Assembly: GCF_003443995.1 (NCBI RefSeq) | Contig: NZ_QWEY01000005.1 | Location: forward strand, 62,001 to 126,000 | Reading direction: 5' to 3' | DNA: 64,000 nucleotides | From: Pseudotabrizicola alkalilacus | GTDB taxonomy: Bacteria; Pseudomonadota; Alphaproteobacteria; Rhodobacterales; Rhodobacteraceae | Shown: piece by piece, positions 53,029-60,659 of the stretch | Layout: each line of letters starts with the position of its first letter | Position numbering within the stretch: the stretch's first letter is position 1 | The notes under the pieces: generated by a model | Database searches by the model: none | What the model was told of the DNA's origin: nothing | What the model saw: only the letters and a program-made list of their open reading frames with translations | Made by a program: the position numbers and the translations under genes

Positions 53029-54636
53029 ATGAAATCCCCGATGCTGCCCCTGCGCCGTACCATCGACTCTGCCGGTCTGCTGGATCGCGGCGGCCGCCCC
53101 ACCGTGCGCGAGCTGCTGGGCAGCCTGTCGTTTGACGCGCTGACCGGCGCGCTCCACCTGAATGGTGAGCGTGTCACCCTGCAACTCGCCGAGGCGGACC
53201 GCATCCTGCGGCGCGAACTGGTGCATCTGTTGGGCGAGGATGAGGCGCGGGTGCTGCTGCTGCGGCGGGGATACCAGATGGGGCATCACGATGCCGCCTA
53301 TGTCGCCCGCTCCTGGCCCGCGCTGGACCGGGGCGATGCCTTTACCGCTGGCACCCGGCTGCACATGTTCAGCGGCATCGTCCGGGTCGAAACCGTGCAC
53401 AATGATTTCGATTTCGCCCGCGGCCGGTTCTCGGCCGAATTCCTGTGGCACAACTCGGTCGAGGCCGAAGACGGACCGGACCAGCCCCGTCGCTCTGACC
53501 GGCCGGTGTGCTGGCAGCAATTGGGCTATGCCTCTGGCTACGCCAGCTTTTTCTTTGGCGTGCCGGTGATCTACAAGGAAACCCAATGCGTGGCACAGGG
53601 TCATCGCTGCTGCCGGGTGCAGGGGCGGCTGGCCACCGGCTGGGGTGAGGATGATCCCGATGTGATCCTGTTCCGCAACCGGATTCTGCCCCGCACCCCG
53701 CTGACCGCAGCGCGCAGGCCGCAAGCCGCGCAGGTGCCCGACGCCGCCGATCTGCCGCTGGTCACCCCGGTGCTGCGCTGGCTGGAGCGGGCGGCGCAAC
53801 TGCCCTTGCCCTGCCTGATCGCCGGGGCTGGCAGTTGCGGGCAGGACATCGCGGCGGCGCATCTGTTGCGGCTGTCGGGCCGGGCCGAGGGCGCGCTGCG
53901 CCTGACCGGGGCCAGCACCGGCGTTGACAGCTTGCGCGCCGCATTGGCGCAACAGCGCAAGCCCCGCCGCAAGGATCTGCCCCCCGCTCTGGTGCTGTCC
54001 GGGGTCGAGGCGCTGCCCGCGCCCGCACAGGCCGAGCTGGCAGCAGAGCTGTCCCATGCCGAGCCGCAGCTCTGGTCGCAGCTGGTGGTCACCTCGGCGC
54101 TGCCCTTGTCGCACTTGTCTGCCGGGGGTATTCTGCCCGCGCTCTGGGCGCGGCTGGCCCCGCTGGCGACCGAGCTGCCGGGGCTGGCAGACCGGCTGGC
54201 CGATCTGCCGCATCTGGCGGCCCTGCGCCTGTCCCGGCTGGCGCTGCAACTGGGCCTTGATCCGCCGGTGATTGCACCCGGCGCGCTGGACCTGCTGGCC
54301 GACCATGCCCCCGCCAACGGGGTCGAGGGGCTGGAGGCGGTTCTGACGGCAGTTCTGGTGGATCTGCCCGAAGGCCAGCCGGTCACCGCCGCCGTTGTCG
54401 CCCGCGCGCAGCAGCGGGTCAGCCCCGGACCAGCGCGGCCCATAGCTCCGGCAGATGATCTGGAGGCGATGATTGCAGCGCAATTGGCAACGGGCAGCTT
54501 TTCGCTGCCTGCGCATGAGGCCCGCATCCGCGATCTGGCGCAAACGCAGGCCGGGGGCAATCTGGCGGCGGCGGCGCGGCTCCTGGGCATCAGCCGGGCG
54601 CAACTGGCCTATCGCGAAAAGGCCGCGCGAAAATAG
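53029..54636 (+). CDS. XylR/DmpR-like regulator with degenerate sigma-54 ATPase domain
   Basis: A 535-residue regulator. Residues about 20-130 match the XylR/DmpR aromatic-sensing domain (QMGHHDAAYV, FTAGTRLHMFSGIVRVE); residues about 140-205 match the V4R domain with its cysteines (C187, C194, C195); the C-terminus is a Fis-type helix-turn-helix (NLAAAARLLGISRAQLAYREK). The middle region lacks the AAA+ signatures: GAGSCGQD in place of Walker A, LVLSGVEALP in place of Walker B, and no GAFTGA loop. It is unlikely to activate sigma-54 and may repress or act with sigma-70. AAAGGA precedes the ATG at 53029. Confidence 0.88.
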   Translation: MKSPMLPLRRTIDSAGLLDRGGRPTVRELLGSLSFDALTGALHLNGERVTLQLAEADRILRRELVHLLGEDEARVLLLRRGYQMGHHDAAYVARSWPALDRGDAFTAGTRLHMFSGIVRVETVHNDFDFARGRFSAEFLWHNSVEAEDGPDQPRRSDRPVCWQQLGYASGYASFFFGVPVIYKETQCVAQGHRCCRVQGRLATGWGEDDPDVILFRNRILPRTPLTAARRPQAAQVPDAADLPLVTPVLRWLERAAQLPLPCLIAGAGSCGQDIAAAHLLRLSGRAEGALRLTGASTGVDSLRAALAQQRKPRRKDLPPALVLSGVEALPAPAQAELAAELSHAEPQLWSQLVVTSALPLSHLSAGGILPALWARLAPLATELPGLADRLADLPHLAALRLSRLALQLGLDPPVIAPGALDLLADHAPANGVEGLEAVLTAVLVDLPEGQPVTAAVVARAQQRVSPGPARPIAPADDLEAMIAAQLATGSFSLPAHEARIRDLAQTQAGGNLAAAARLLGISRAQLAYREKAARK

Positions 54637-54673
54637 CGGCGGGACCGGGGGCAGGGCGCCGCCGCTGGCAGCG

Positions 54674-55948
54674 TCAGGACAGCGCTTCCATCGTGCCGCC
54701 GGTCGGGATTTCGGTCGCGCCGCCGTTTTCCACGATCACCAGATCATAGCCACCGCCGTCCTTCATCCGCCACTGACCGCCGGTCAGCGGGGTTTTGCAG
54801 ACGTTGCGCGCGGCAAACTCGGGCACGCCCGCGCCGTTCCACGCCACCTTGCCGACGATGGTATCCAGATCGGTCGCCGCAATCGCCTCGGCCACCGCGT
54901 CGCCATCGGTCACATCACCCGCGCGGCCCATCACATTGGCCGCCACTTCGAACAGCGAATGGACAAAGCCGATCGGCTGGGTCCAGGGCCGCCCGGTCTT
55001 TGCGGTAAACGCCGCCGCCAGATCGGCCGAGCTTTCGCCGGTCAGCGATGACGCAAACGGGTGCGACGGGGTCCACCACACCTCGGACGACAGGTTATGC
55101 CCGGCAGCACCCAGCGTTTCCACCGATTGCGGGAACAGCAGCGCCTTGGCCACCGTCACCACCTTGGGATTCACCCCTTGCTGGCGCAGCTGGTTCCAGA
55201 AGGTGGTGAAATCCGGCGGGATCAGAACGCCGGTGATGATGTCGGTGTTCGCCGCCTTGAACGCATTGATCTGGGCCGAGAAATCATCGGTCAGGTTCTG
55301 AAAGCTGCCCGGATTGGTCAGCGCATAGCCCGCCGCATCCAGACCGGGGCGCAGCCCGTTGTCATTGTCGCCCCAGGCATTGCCATCGGCATCATTGGGG
55401 AACAGCCCGCCCACCGCCTTGTTGGTCTCCAGCTGGTTCCACATCGCGGTATAGACCCGGATCACATCTTCCATGCCCCAGAAGTAGTGGAAGGCATAGT
55501 CAAACGGCTTCCAGCTCGCCGGATCGCGCGGGTTGCCTTGCTGGCCGATGAACCACGGCTGCCATGGCGCGACCGTGGTGATGCAGGGAATGCCCTCGCC
55601 CTCACAGACACCCGCCACCGGATTGGTGTTTTCCGGGGTCGAGGCCGCCAGCATCAGGTTGACCTCGTCGTTCAGGATCAGCTCTTTGGCCACCTCTGCC
55701 GCGCGGTTCGGGTTGGACTGGCTGTCCTTGACGATCACCTCGAACTCGCGGCCCATGTCCGAGGCCAGAAACGCCTCGATGTTAAAGGCATCGCTTTCGG
55801 CAAAGCCCGCCAGCGGCCCGGTCTGCGGCGAGACATAGCCGAGTTTGATCTTGGCCCCCTGCGCGAGGGCGGGCGCGGCCAGACCGCTTGCCGCCAGGGT
55901 CAGGCCGGTCGCCGATGTGGTGCGCAGGAACGTGCGTCTGGTAATCAT
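54674..55948 (-). CDS. Branched-chain-amino-acid-type substrate-binding protein (2)
   Basis: A 424-residue periplasmic binding protein with a Tat signal (TRRTFLRTTSATGLTLAAS). Mature start GAKIKLGYVSPQTGPLAGFAE is LivJ/K-like and paralogous to the binding protein at 50513. It has no ATPase or permease in its own operon but follows ring-cleavage genes and an esterase. It may feed transporter 1, which lacks a binding protein, or share transporter 2. Confidence 0.92.
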   Translation of the reverse strand: MITRRTFLRTTSATGLTLAASGLAAPALAQGAKIKLGYVSPQTGPLAGFAESDAFNIEAFLASDMGREFEVIVKDSQSNPNRAAEVAKELILNDEVNLMLAASTPENTNPVAGVCEGEGIPCITTVAPWQPWFIGQQGNPRDPASWKPFDYAFHYFWGMEDVIRVYTAMWNQLETNKAVGGLFPNDADGNAWGDNDNGLRPGLDAAGYALTNPGSFQNLTDDFSAQINAFKAANTDIITGVLIPPDFTTFWNQLRQQGVNPKVVTVAKALLFPQSVETLGAAGHNLSSEVWWTPSHPFASSLTGESSADLAAAFTAKTGRPWTQPIGFVHSLFEVAANVMGRAGDVTDGDAVAEAIAATDLDTIVGKVAWNGAGVPEFAARNVCKTPLTGGQWRMKDGGGYDLVIVENGGATEIPTGGTMEALS

Positions 55949-56012
55949 GTCTCTCTCCCTTTTGGTTGCGCGGGCCTGTCACGCGGCCCGCCGGAATGAC
56001 GAAACGGCGGCC

Positions 56013-56663
56013 CTAGCGCGGGGCCGCCATTCCGGGTGTCTTGCCGCTGACCAGATCGGCCAGCACGGTCTGAAGCATCGCCACTTCGGCATCACTCACC
56101 TCATGCCCGCGTCCGGGGAACAGGTCGCTGCGCAGTCTGGCGCGGCTTTGGCCCAGTTCCAGCACGGCCTCGGCAAAGGCGGTGACCGGAATCCACGGAT
56201 CAGCATCCGACCCGGTCAGATAGACCGGCAGATCCGGGGGCAGGGCCTGCGGGCGCAGATCACCCGGCTGACCCACCCGGCAGCCGGTAAAGGCCACCAG
56301 TGCCTCGGGGGCAGGGCGGCCCGAGAACGCATATTCCAGCGACAGGCAGGCCCCTTGCGAGAACCCGGCCAGCACCAGCGGCAGGCCCGGATAGTCTGCC
56401 CGCGCCGCCGCAATATCCGCCGCCAGCTGATCCAGCGCCGCAGCCAGCGCGCGCTTTGTGTCCCCGGTCAGCGGGTCCACCGCGCGGGCGGCATACCAGC
56501 TGCCGCCATTCGCACGGGGCAGCACAAACGCCACCTCTGGCGCGGATATCCGCGCCAGAACATGCGATTGCATTTCTTCGGGCGATTGCCCCCGGCCGTG
56601 GACAAGGACGCAGACCGCCCTTGCCCCAGCGCTCGCTCCCAGCCAGAGCGCGCCATCCGTCAT
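56013..56663 (-). CDS. Carboxylesterase/dienelactone-hydrolase-like alpha/beta hydrolase
   Basis: A 216-residue hydrolase with nucleophile Ser in AGFSQGACLS, an early VLVHGRGQSPEEM oxyanion segment, Asp in GSDADPWIP and His in PGRGHEVSD. It resembles small phospholipase/carboxylesterases. The ATG at 56663 overlaps the stop of the ring-cleaving dioxygenase (TGATG). It may hydrolyse an ester or a lactone/acylpyruvate arising from ring cleavage; this is inference. Confidence 0.82.
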   Translation of the reverse strand: MTDGALWLGASAGARAVCVLVHGRGQSPEEMQSHVLARISAPEVAFVLPRANGGSWYAARAVDPLTGDTKRALAAALDQLAADIAAARADYPGLPLVLAGFSQGACLSLEYAFSGRPAPEALVAFTGCRVGQPGDLRPQALPPDLPVYLTGSDADPWIPVTAFAEAVLELGQSRARLRSDLFPGRGHEVSDAEVAMLQTVLADLVSGKTPGMAAPR

Positions 56664-57622
56664 CAGACGAACTCTGCCGCTTCCAGCCCCTCGCGCAGCT
56701 CCGCCTCGCGGTCCTTGAACCATGGCGGAAACACCAGTGTCTTGCCGATCTGGCCGGGCGGCTCATCCTTGGCCCAGCCTTCGGGCGTGGTCCAGGCCAG
56801 CTCGAACAGCGCCCCGCCGGGGCTGCGGACATAGCAGGATTTGAAGTAGTTGCGATCCTTCTGCTCCGAGATATCGGTAAAGCCCAAGCCCTCGATATGG
56901 GCGCGCAGCTTCAGCTGGTTGTCCTCATCGCCGGTGTTCAGCGCCAGATGGTGGATCGTGCCGCCCGAAAGCGTCCAGGTGCCCGCCGCGCTGTCGCGGT
57001 CCTCGATCACCTCAACCCGTTGCACCACGCCATTGGCATCGGGCACGCGGTAGACCAGACCCTCATGCGTGTCGGCTTCTTTGGTCAGGGGCAGGGCGAT
57101 GGTCATGAAATCATCCATCGCCGTGCGGTCAAAACAGGCCACCACTGCGCCGTAAATCCCCTTGATGCCATGCTCCGGGCCAATGCCCTGTGCCGCATTG
57201 GTGATCGGCGTGCGCGGGTCGCCGTCGCTTTCGACCAGCTCATGCGGAATGCCGCACGGGTGGGCAAAAACCACGCGATCCGCCCCGAACCGGGTGGTCT
57301 TTTCCGCCGCAATGCCGCGCTGGTTCAGCCGGTCCACCCAGAACTGCGATGCGCCCTTGGGAATGGTCTGCAGAATGCTGCGCGACTGGTTGGTGCCGCG
57401 ACGGCCATACACGCCGGGCTTGCGGAACGGGAAGGTGGTGATGATGGTCGAGGCGTCGCCATCGGGCGAGCCATAATACAGGTGATAAACCGGGATGGTC
57501 CCGTCAAACAGCACCGTGCGCTTGACCGAATGCAGGCCCAGGGTCTTGGTGTAGAAATCAAAATCCTCCTGCGCGCCGTCGGTTGACATTGTCAGGTGGT
57601 GATAGCCGCTGATCTGGCTCAT
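56663..57622 (-). CDS. VOC-fold ring-cleaving dioxygenase (PcpA/LinE/MhqO-like)
   Basis: A 319-residue vicinal-oxygen-chelate protein with two beta-alpha-beta modules per half. The Fe(II) ligand candidates are His in GYHHLT near residue 9, His in TIHHLALN near residue 225 and Glu in LFELAWT near 275, the spacing of PcpA/LinE. Those enzymes cleave hydroquinones between an OH-bearing carbon and its neighbour. Its ATG overlaps the stop of the intradiol dioxygenase gene. Hydroquinone or a substituted trihydroxybenzene is a plausible substrate. Confidence 0.87.
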   Translation of the reverse strand: MSQISGYHHLTMSTDGAQEDFDFYTKTLGLHSVKRTVLFDGTIPVYHLYYGSPDGDASTIITTFPFRKPGVYGRRGTNQSRSILQTIPKGASQFWVDRLNQRGIAAEKTTRFGADRVVFAHPCGIPHELVESDGDPRTPITNAAQGIGPEHGIKGIYGAVVACFDRTAMDDFMTIALPLTKEADTHEGLVYRVPDANGVVQRVEVIEDRDSAAGTWTLSGGTIHHLALNTGDEDNQLKLRAHIEGLGFTDISEQKDRNYFKSCYVRSPGGALFELAWTTPEGWAKDEPPGQIGKTLVFPPWFKDREAELREGLEAAEFV

Positions 57623-58521
57623 GTGGTCTCCTCCGTTTCAGATCCGCCTTGCCGCAACGGGCAAAGCACCAGGTTTACGTCAAGCAGTCGCCCCGCCGCC
57701 GACTCTGCGGGAGGACGGAAATCGGCCAAAAGCTCGGGTTTGACCCCAAAGATCGCATCGCGCCCGATGGCCGCATCGGCCCGGTCAAAAATATGCGTCA
57801 CCAGCGTCTCATGGCCCTTGGCCGAGACGCGGAAATGCAGATGCGCCGGGCGCTCCAGACACAGGCCAAGCGCCTGCATCAACCGGCCCACCGGACCGTC
57901 CGACGGCAAGGCATAGCCGCGCGGCATCACCGAGCGAAAGCCAAAGCGCCCCTGACTGTCGGTGCGGAACCGGCCGCGCAGATTGTGCTCCGGCTGCCGG
58001 TCAGGTTCCTGATTTTCGTACTTGCCGGTCCCATTGGCTTGCCAAACCTCGACCAGCGCTGCGGGCAGGGGCGCACCGCCCAAGGCGGTGATCTGCCCGC
58101 GCACCGCCAGAGGCTCGCCCTTGCCATCGCGCGACAGATCGGCCCCCAGCGGCAGATCGGGCGCGTCCGCGCGGTAGAACGGCCCCGCCACCGTGTTGGG
58201 CGTCGCCCCGGACGGGCGCGGGCTGTTCAGATCCTCCAGCAGCGACGACAGCCCCATCGCATCGGCCAGCAGCACCCATTCCTGCCGGCGCGGGTCCGCC
58301 GCATGCCCCACCTCGGTCAGAAATTCGATCCCCGCGCGCAGCTCTGCCGGGGTCAGGTTCAGATCGTCGCTCAGCTGATGCAGGGTCAGAACCAGCGTGC
58401 CCAGCGTCTCGCTCAGCCGCGACGGGGCCACACGGCCCAGCCGGTCGGCGAACTCTGCTGAAACCCTGCGCGGCGGCACCGGGCTTGCGCCCGCATGCAG
58501 CCTGCCATGCTGCCCTTCCAT
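57619..58521 (-). CDS. Second intradiol ring-cleavage dioxygenase
   Basis: A 300-residue Fe(III) dioxygenase of the catechol/hydroxyquinol class. The N-terminal dimerisation domain (SRLSETLGTLVLTLHQLSDD) is present. Ligands are Tyr in TGKYENQEP, Tyr in RGYALPSDGPVG, and two His in RPAHLHF. It is a diverged paralogue of the enzyme at 37555. GGGAGG lies nine bases before the ATG at 58521, which is preferred to ATG 58551, which has no ribosome site. It begins an operon with the VOC dioxygenase, esterase and binding protein 2. Confidence 0.88.
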   Translation of the reverse strand: MEGQHGRLHAGASPVPPRRVSAEFADRLGRVAPSRLSETLGTLVLTLHQLSDDLNLTPAELRAGIEFLTEVGHAADPRRQEWVLLADAMGLSSLLEDLNSPRPSGATPNTVAGPFYRADAPDLPLGADLSRDGKGEPLAVRGQITALGGAPLPAALVEVWQANGTGKYENQEPDRQPEHNLRGRFRTDSQGRFGFRSVMPRGYALPSDGPVGRLMQALGLCLERPAHLHFRVSAKGHETLVTHIFDRADAAIGRDAIFGVKPELLADFRPPAESAAGRLLDVNLVLCPLRQGGSETEETT

Positions 58522-58565
58522 CCCTCGGGGCCTCCCGTCCCCTTGAGTCATGAATAGCGCGCCCT

Positions 58566-58595
58566 TGCGCGAATCTGATTGAGTTGTTCGCCGCA
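58566..58595. promoter_or_regulatory. LysR-type operator candidate
   Basis: Between the divergent dioxygenase and LysR genes, TGCGCGAA and TTCGCCGCA form an inverted repeat with one missing base, spaced by 13 bases. It is placed where the second LysR protein should bind to control the dioxygenase operon. Confidence 0.45.
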
Positions 58596-58612
58596 CAGTA
58601 TAGCAATATGGC

Positions 58613-59581
58613 ATGAAGCTGAATGAACGCCATCTGATGCAACTTGCCGCCGTCCTTGATGCGGGCGGCGTCTCCGAAGGCGCGGCGATGCTGGGCCTGA
58701 CCCAACCCGCCGTCAGCCGCTCGCTTGCGATGCTGGAGGCGCGGGTCGGCGAGCCTTTGTTCATCAAGGGCCGCCGCCCGCTGCAGGCCACCGCGCTGGG
58801 CGGCCAACTGGCCGTACAGGGCCGCGCCATCATCGCCGCCTCGCGCCGGGCGTCCGATGTGGTGCAGGGCTTTGTGCGTGGCACCACCGGGCAGGTGCGG
58901 CTGGGGGGCGTGCCCTTTTTCATCGACGCGATGATCAGCCGGATGATCGGCGAGTTTCTCAATCTCGAACCCGGCGTCACTGTCCATCAGGCCTATATGA
59001 ACCTGCCCGAGCTTTCCGCCGCGCTGGAGGCGAACCAGATCGACCTTGGCATCGTGCCCATCGGCGCGCTGGATCTGGGGTCGCGCTTTGTCTTCACCGA
59101 GATTCTGCCCGGCCGCAACATCGTCGCCTGTCGTCCGGGCCATCCCTTGATGCGCAAACGCCCGCTCGAAGCGGGCGATCTGACCCGCTATCCATGGGTC
59201 GCCCCGCTGCCCGGCTCCCCCCTGATGTCGGATCTCCAGATGATTCTGATGTCGATCGGCATGTCGGATCTCAACATCCGCTATTCCGGCGGCTCGCTGA
59301 TGAGCGTGGTGAATGTGCTGGCCGAAACCGATGCGCTGGCGGTGCTGCCGTTTTCGGTGGTCTTTGCGCAGCGGCAGGAAAACCGGGTGGTGGTTCTGCC
59401 CTATGACATTCCGCAGCCCAACCGCTCGCTGGGCCTGCTGCGCCTGACCTCCGGCCCGCGCAATCCGGCGGTGGAGCGGTTTGCGGGCTATATCCTCTCG
59501 GCCTTTGACGATCTGAAACATGTGATCCGCCGGCATGAGCGGTCGGTGATCTGGGGCGCAGGCCCCGACAACAACGGCTGA
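58613..59581 (+). CDS. LysR-family regulator (second paralogue)
   Basis: A 322-residue LysR regulator with helix-turn-helix VSEGAAMLGLTQPAVSRSLA and an effector domain from about residue 90. The sequence follows the LysR protein at 36261 closely (for example GRRPLQATALG against GRRPLRPTELG), so the two arose by duplication. Each is divergent from an operon that contains ring-cleavage or maleylacetate genes. It is followed by an SDR gene on the same strand. Confidence 0.9.
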   Translation: MKLNERHLMQLAAVLDAGGVSEGAAMLGLTQPAVSRSLAMLEARVGEPLFIKGRRPLQATALGGQLAVQGRAIIAASRRASDVVQGFVRGTTGQVRLGGVPFFIDAMISRMIGEFLNLEPGVTVHQAYMNLPELSAALEANQIDLGIVPIGALDLGSRFVFTEILPGRNIVACRPGHPLMRKRPLEAGDLTRYPWVAPLPGSPLMSDLQMILMSIGMSDLNIRYSGGSLMSVVNVLAETDALAVLPFSVVFAQRQENRVVVLPYDIPQPNRSLGLLRLTSGPRNPAVERFAGYILSAFDDLKHVIRRHERSVIWGAGPDNNG

Positions 59582-59625
59582 GACCCGCCTGGCCGGGCAG
59601 GTCGCGCCAACACAAAGGACACCTG

Positions 59626-60444
59626 ATGAATCGCATCGACGGAAAAATCGCAGTCATCACCGGCGGCACCCAAGGCCTGGGGGCTGCCGTCGCGCGCCAG
59701 TTTGCGCTGGCCGGGGCGGCGGGCATCGTGCTGGTCGGGCGCGGGCAGGACAAGGGCGATAAGGTCGCCGCCGACATCACCGCAGCGCATGGCATTCCGG
59801 TGATCATGGTGCCCGCCGATCTGGGCCGGACCGAGGATGTCCGCACCATCATCCCCCGCGCCGACCAAGCCTTTGGCCGCGTCGATATTCTGGTCAACGC
59901 AGCCGGGCTGACCGACCGCGGCACGATCCTGAACACCACGCCAGAGCTGTTCGACCGCATGTTCGCCGTCAACGTCCGCGCGCCGTTCTTTCTGATGCAG
60001 GATGCCGCAACGCTCATGATCCGCGACGGGGTTGAGGGCCGGATCGTCAATATCGGCTCAATGTCCGAACAGGCGGGCCAGCCGTTTCTGGCCCCCTATA
60101 GCGCCTCCAAGGGCGCGTTGGCGACGCTGACCCGCAACGCCGCCTTTGCCCTGATGCGCAACTGCATCCACATCAACCAGCTCTCGATCGGCTGGATGAA
60201 CTCCGACCACGAACGCCAGCTGAACGCATCCGAAACCGGCGATCCGGGCTTCATCGACCGCGCCGCCGCCGCCAAACCCTTTGGCCGCATCCTCGATCCG
60301 GTCGAGGTGGCAAAGGCCGTGCTGTGGCTCTCCAGCGCTGACAGCGGCATGATGACCGGCGCCGTCGTCAACTTCGACCAGTCGATCTGGGGCGCCTATG
60401 ACGACGCCCCTGTGCCCGCATCCGCCCTGTCCCCGTTGCCCTGA
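59626..60444 (+). CDS. Short-chain dehydrogenase/reductase (2)
   Basis: A 272-residue SDR: cofactor motif TGGTQGLGAAVAR, NAAG, catalytic Ser in NIGSMSEQ and YSASK. Gly-Arg in VGRGQDKGD after strand 2 suggests NADP(H). The substrate-specificity loop contains SIGWMNSDHERQ. It follows the second LysR gene after 44 bases and may be its co-regulated partner. The role within the aromatic pathway is not known. Confidence 0.9.
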   Translation: MNRIDGKIAVITGGTQGLGAAVARQFALAGAAGIVLVGRGQDKGDKVAADITAAHGIPVIMVPADLGRTEDVRTIIPRADQAFGRVDILVNAAGLTDRGTILNTTPELFDRMFAVNVRAPFFLMQDAATLMIRDGVEGRIVNIGSMSEQAGQPFLAPYSASKGALATLTRNAAFALMRNCIHINQLSIGWMNSDHERQLNASETGDPGFIDRAAAAKPFGRILDPVEVAKAVLWLSSADSGMMTGAVVNFDQSIWGAYDDAPVPASALSPLP

Positions 60445-60659
60445 GGGCGGAAAGAACCGCTCTCAACGCCGCCCGACCGGGCGCAGCGGCGGGGCAGGGG
60501 GCAGCAGCCCGCGAATGTCGGCAACCATGAGCCGATGGCCAACGGAAGATTCGAGGCTCTGCAGACGTGTGTGCACGGGTCTGGAAAGGGGAGAGACCGC
60601 ACCTTCAGCCTGGCCGTTTCCGGCAGTTTCCACAGACCCCGCGCCCTTCAGCTCTGCCG

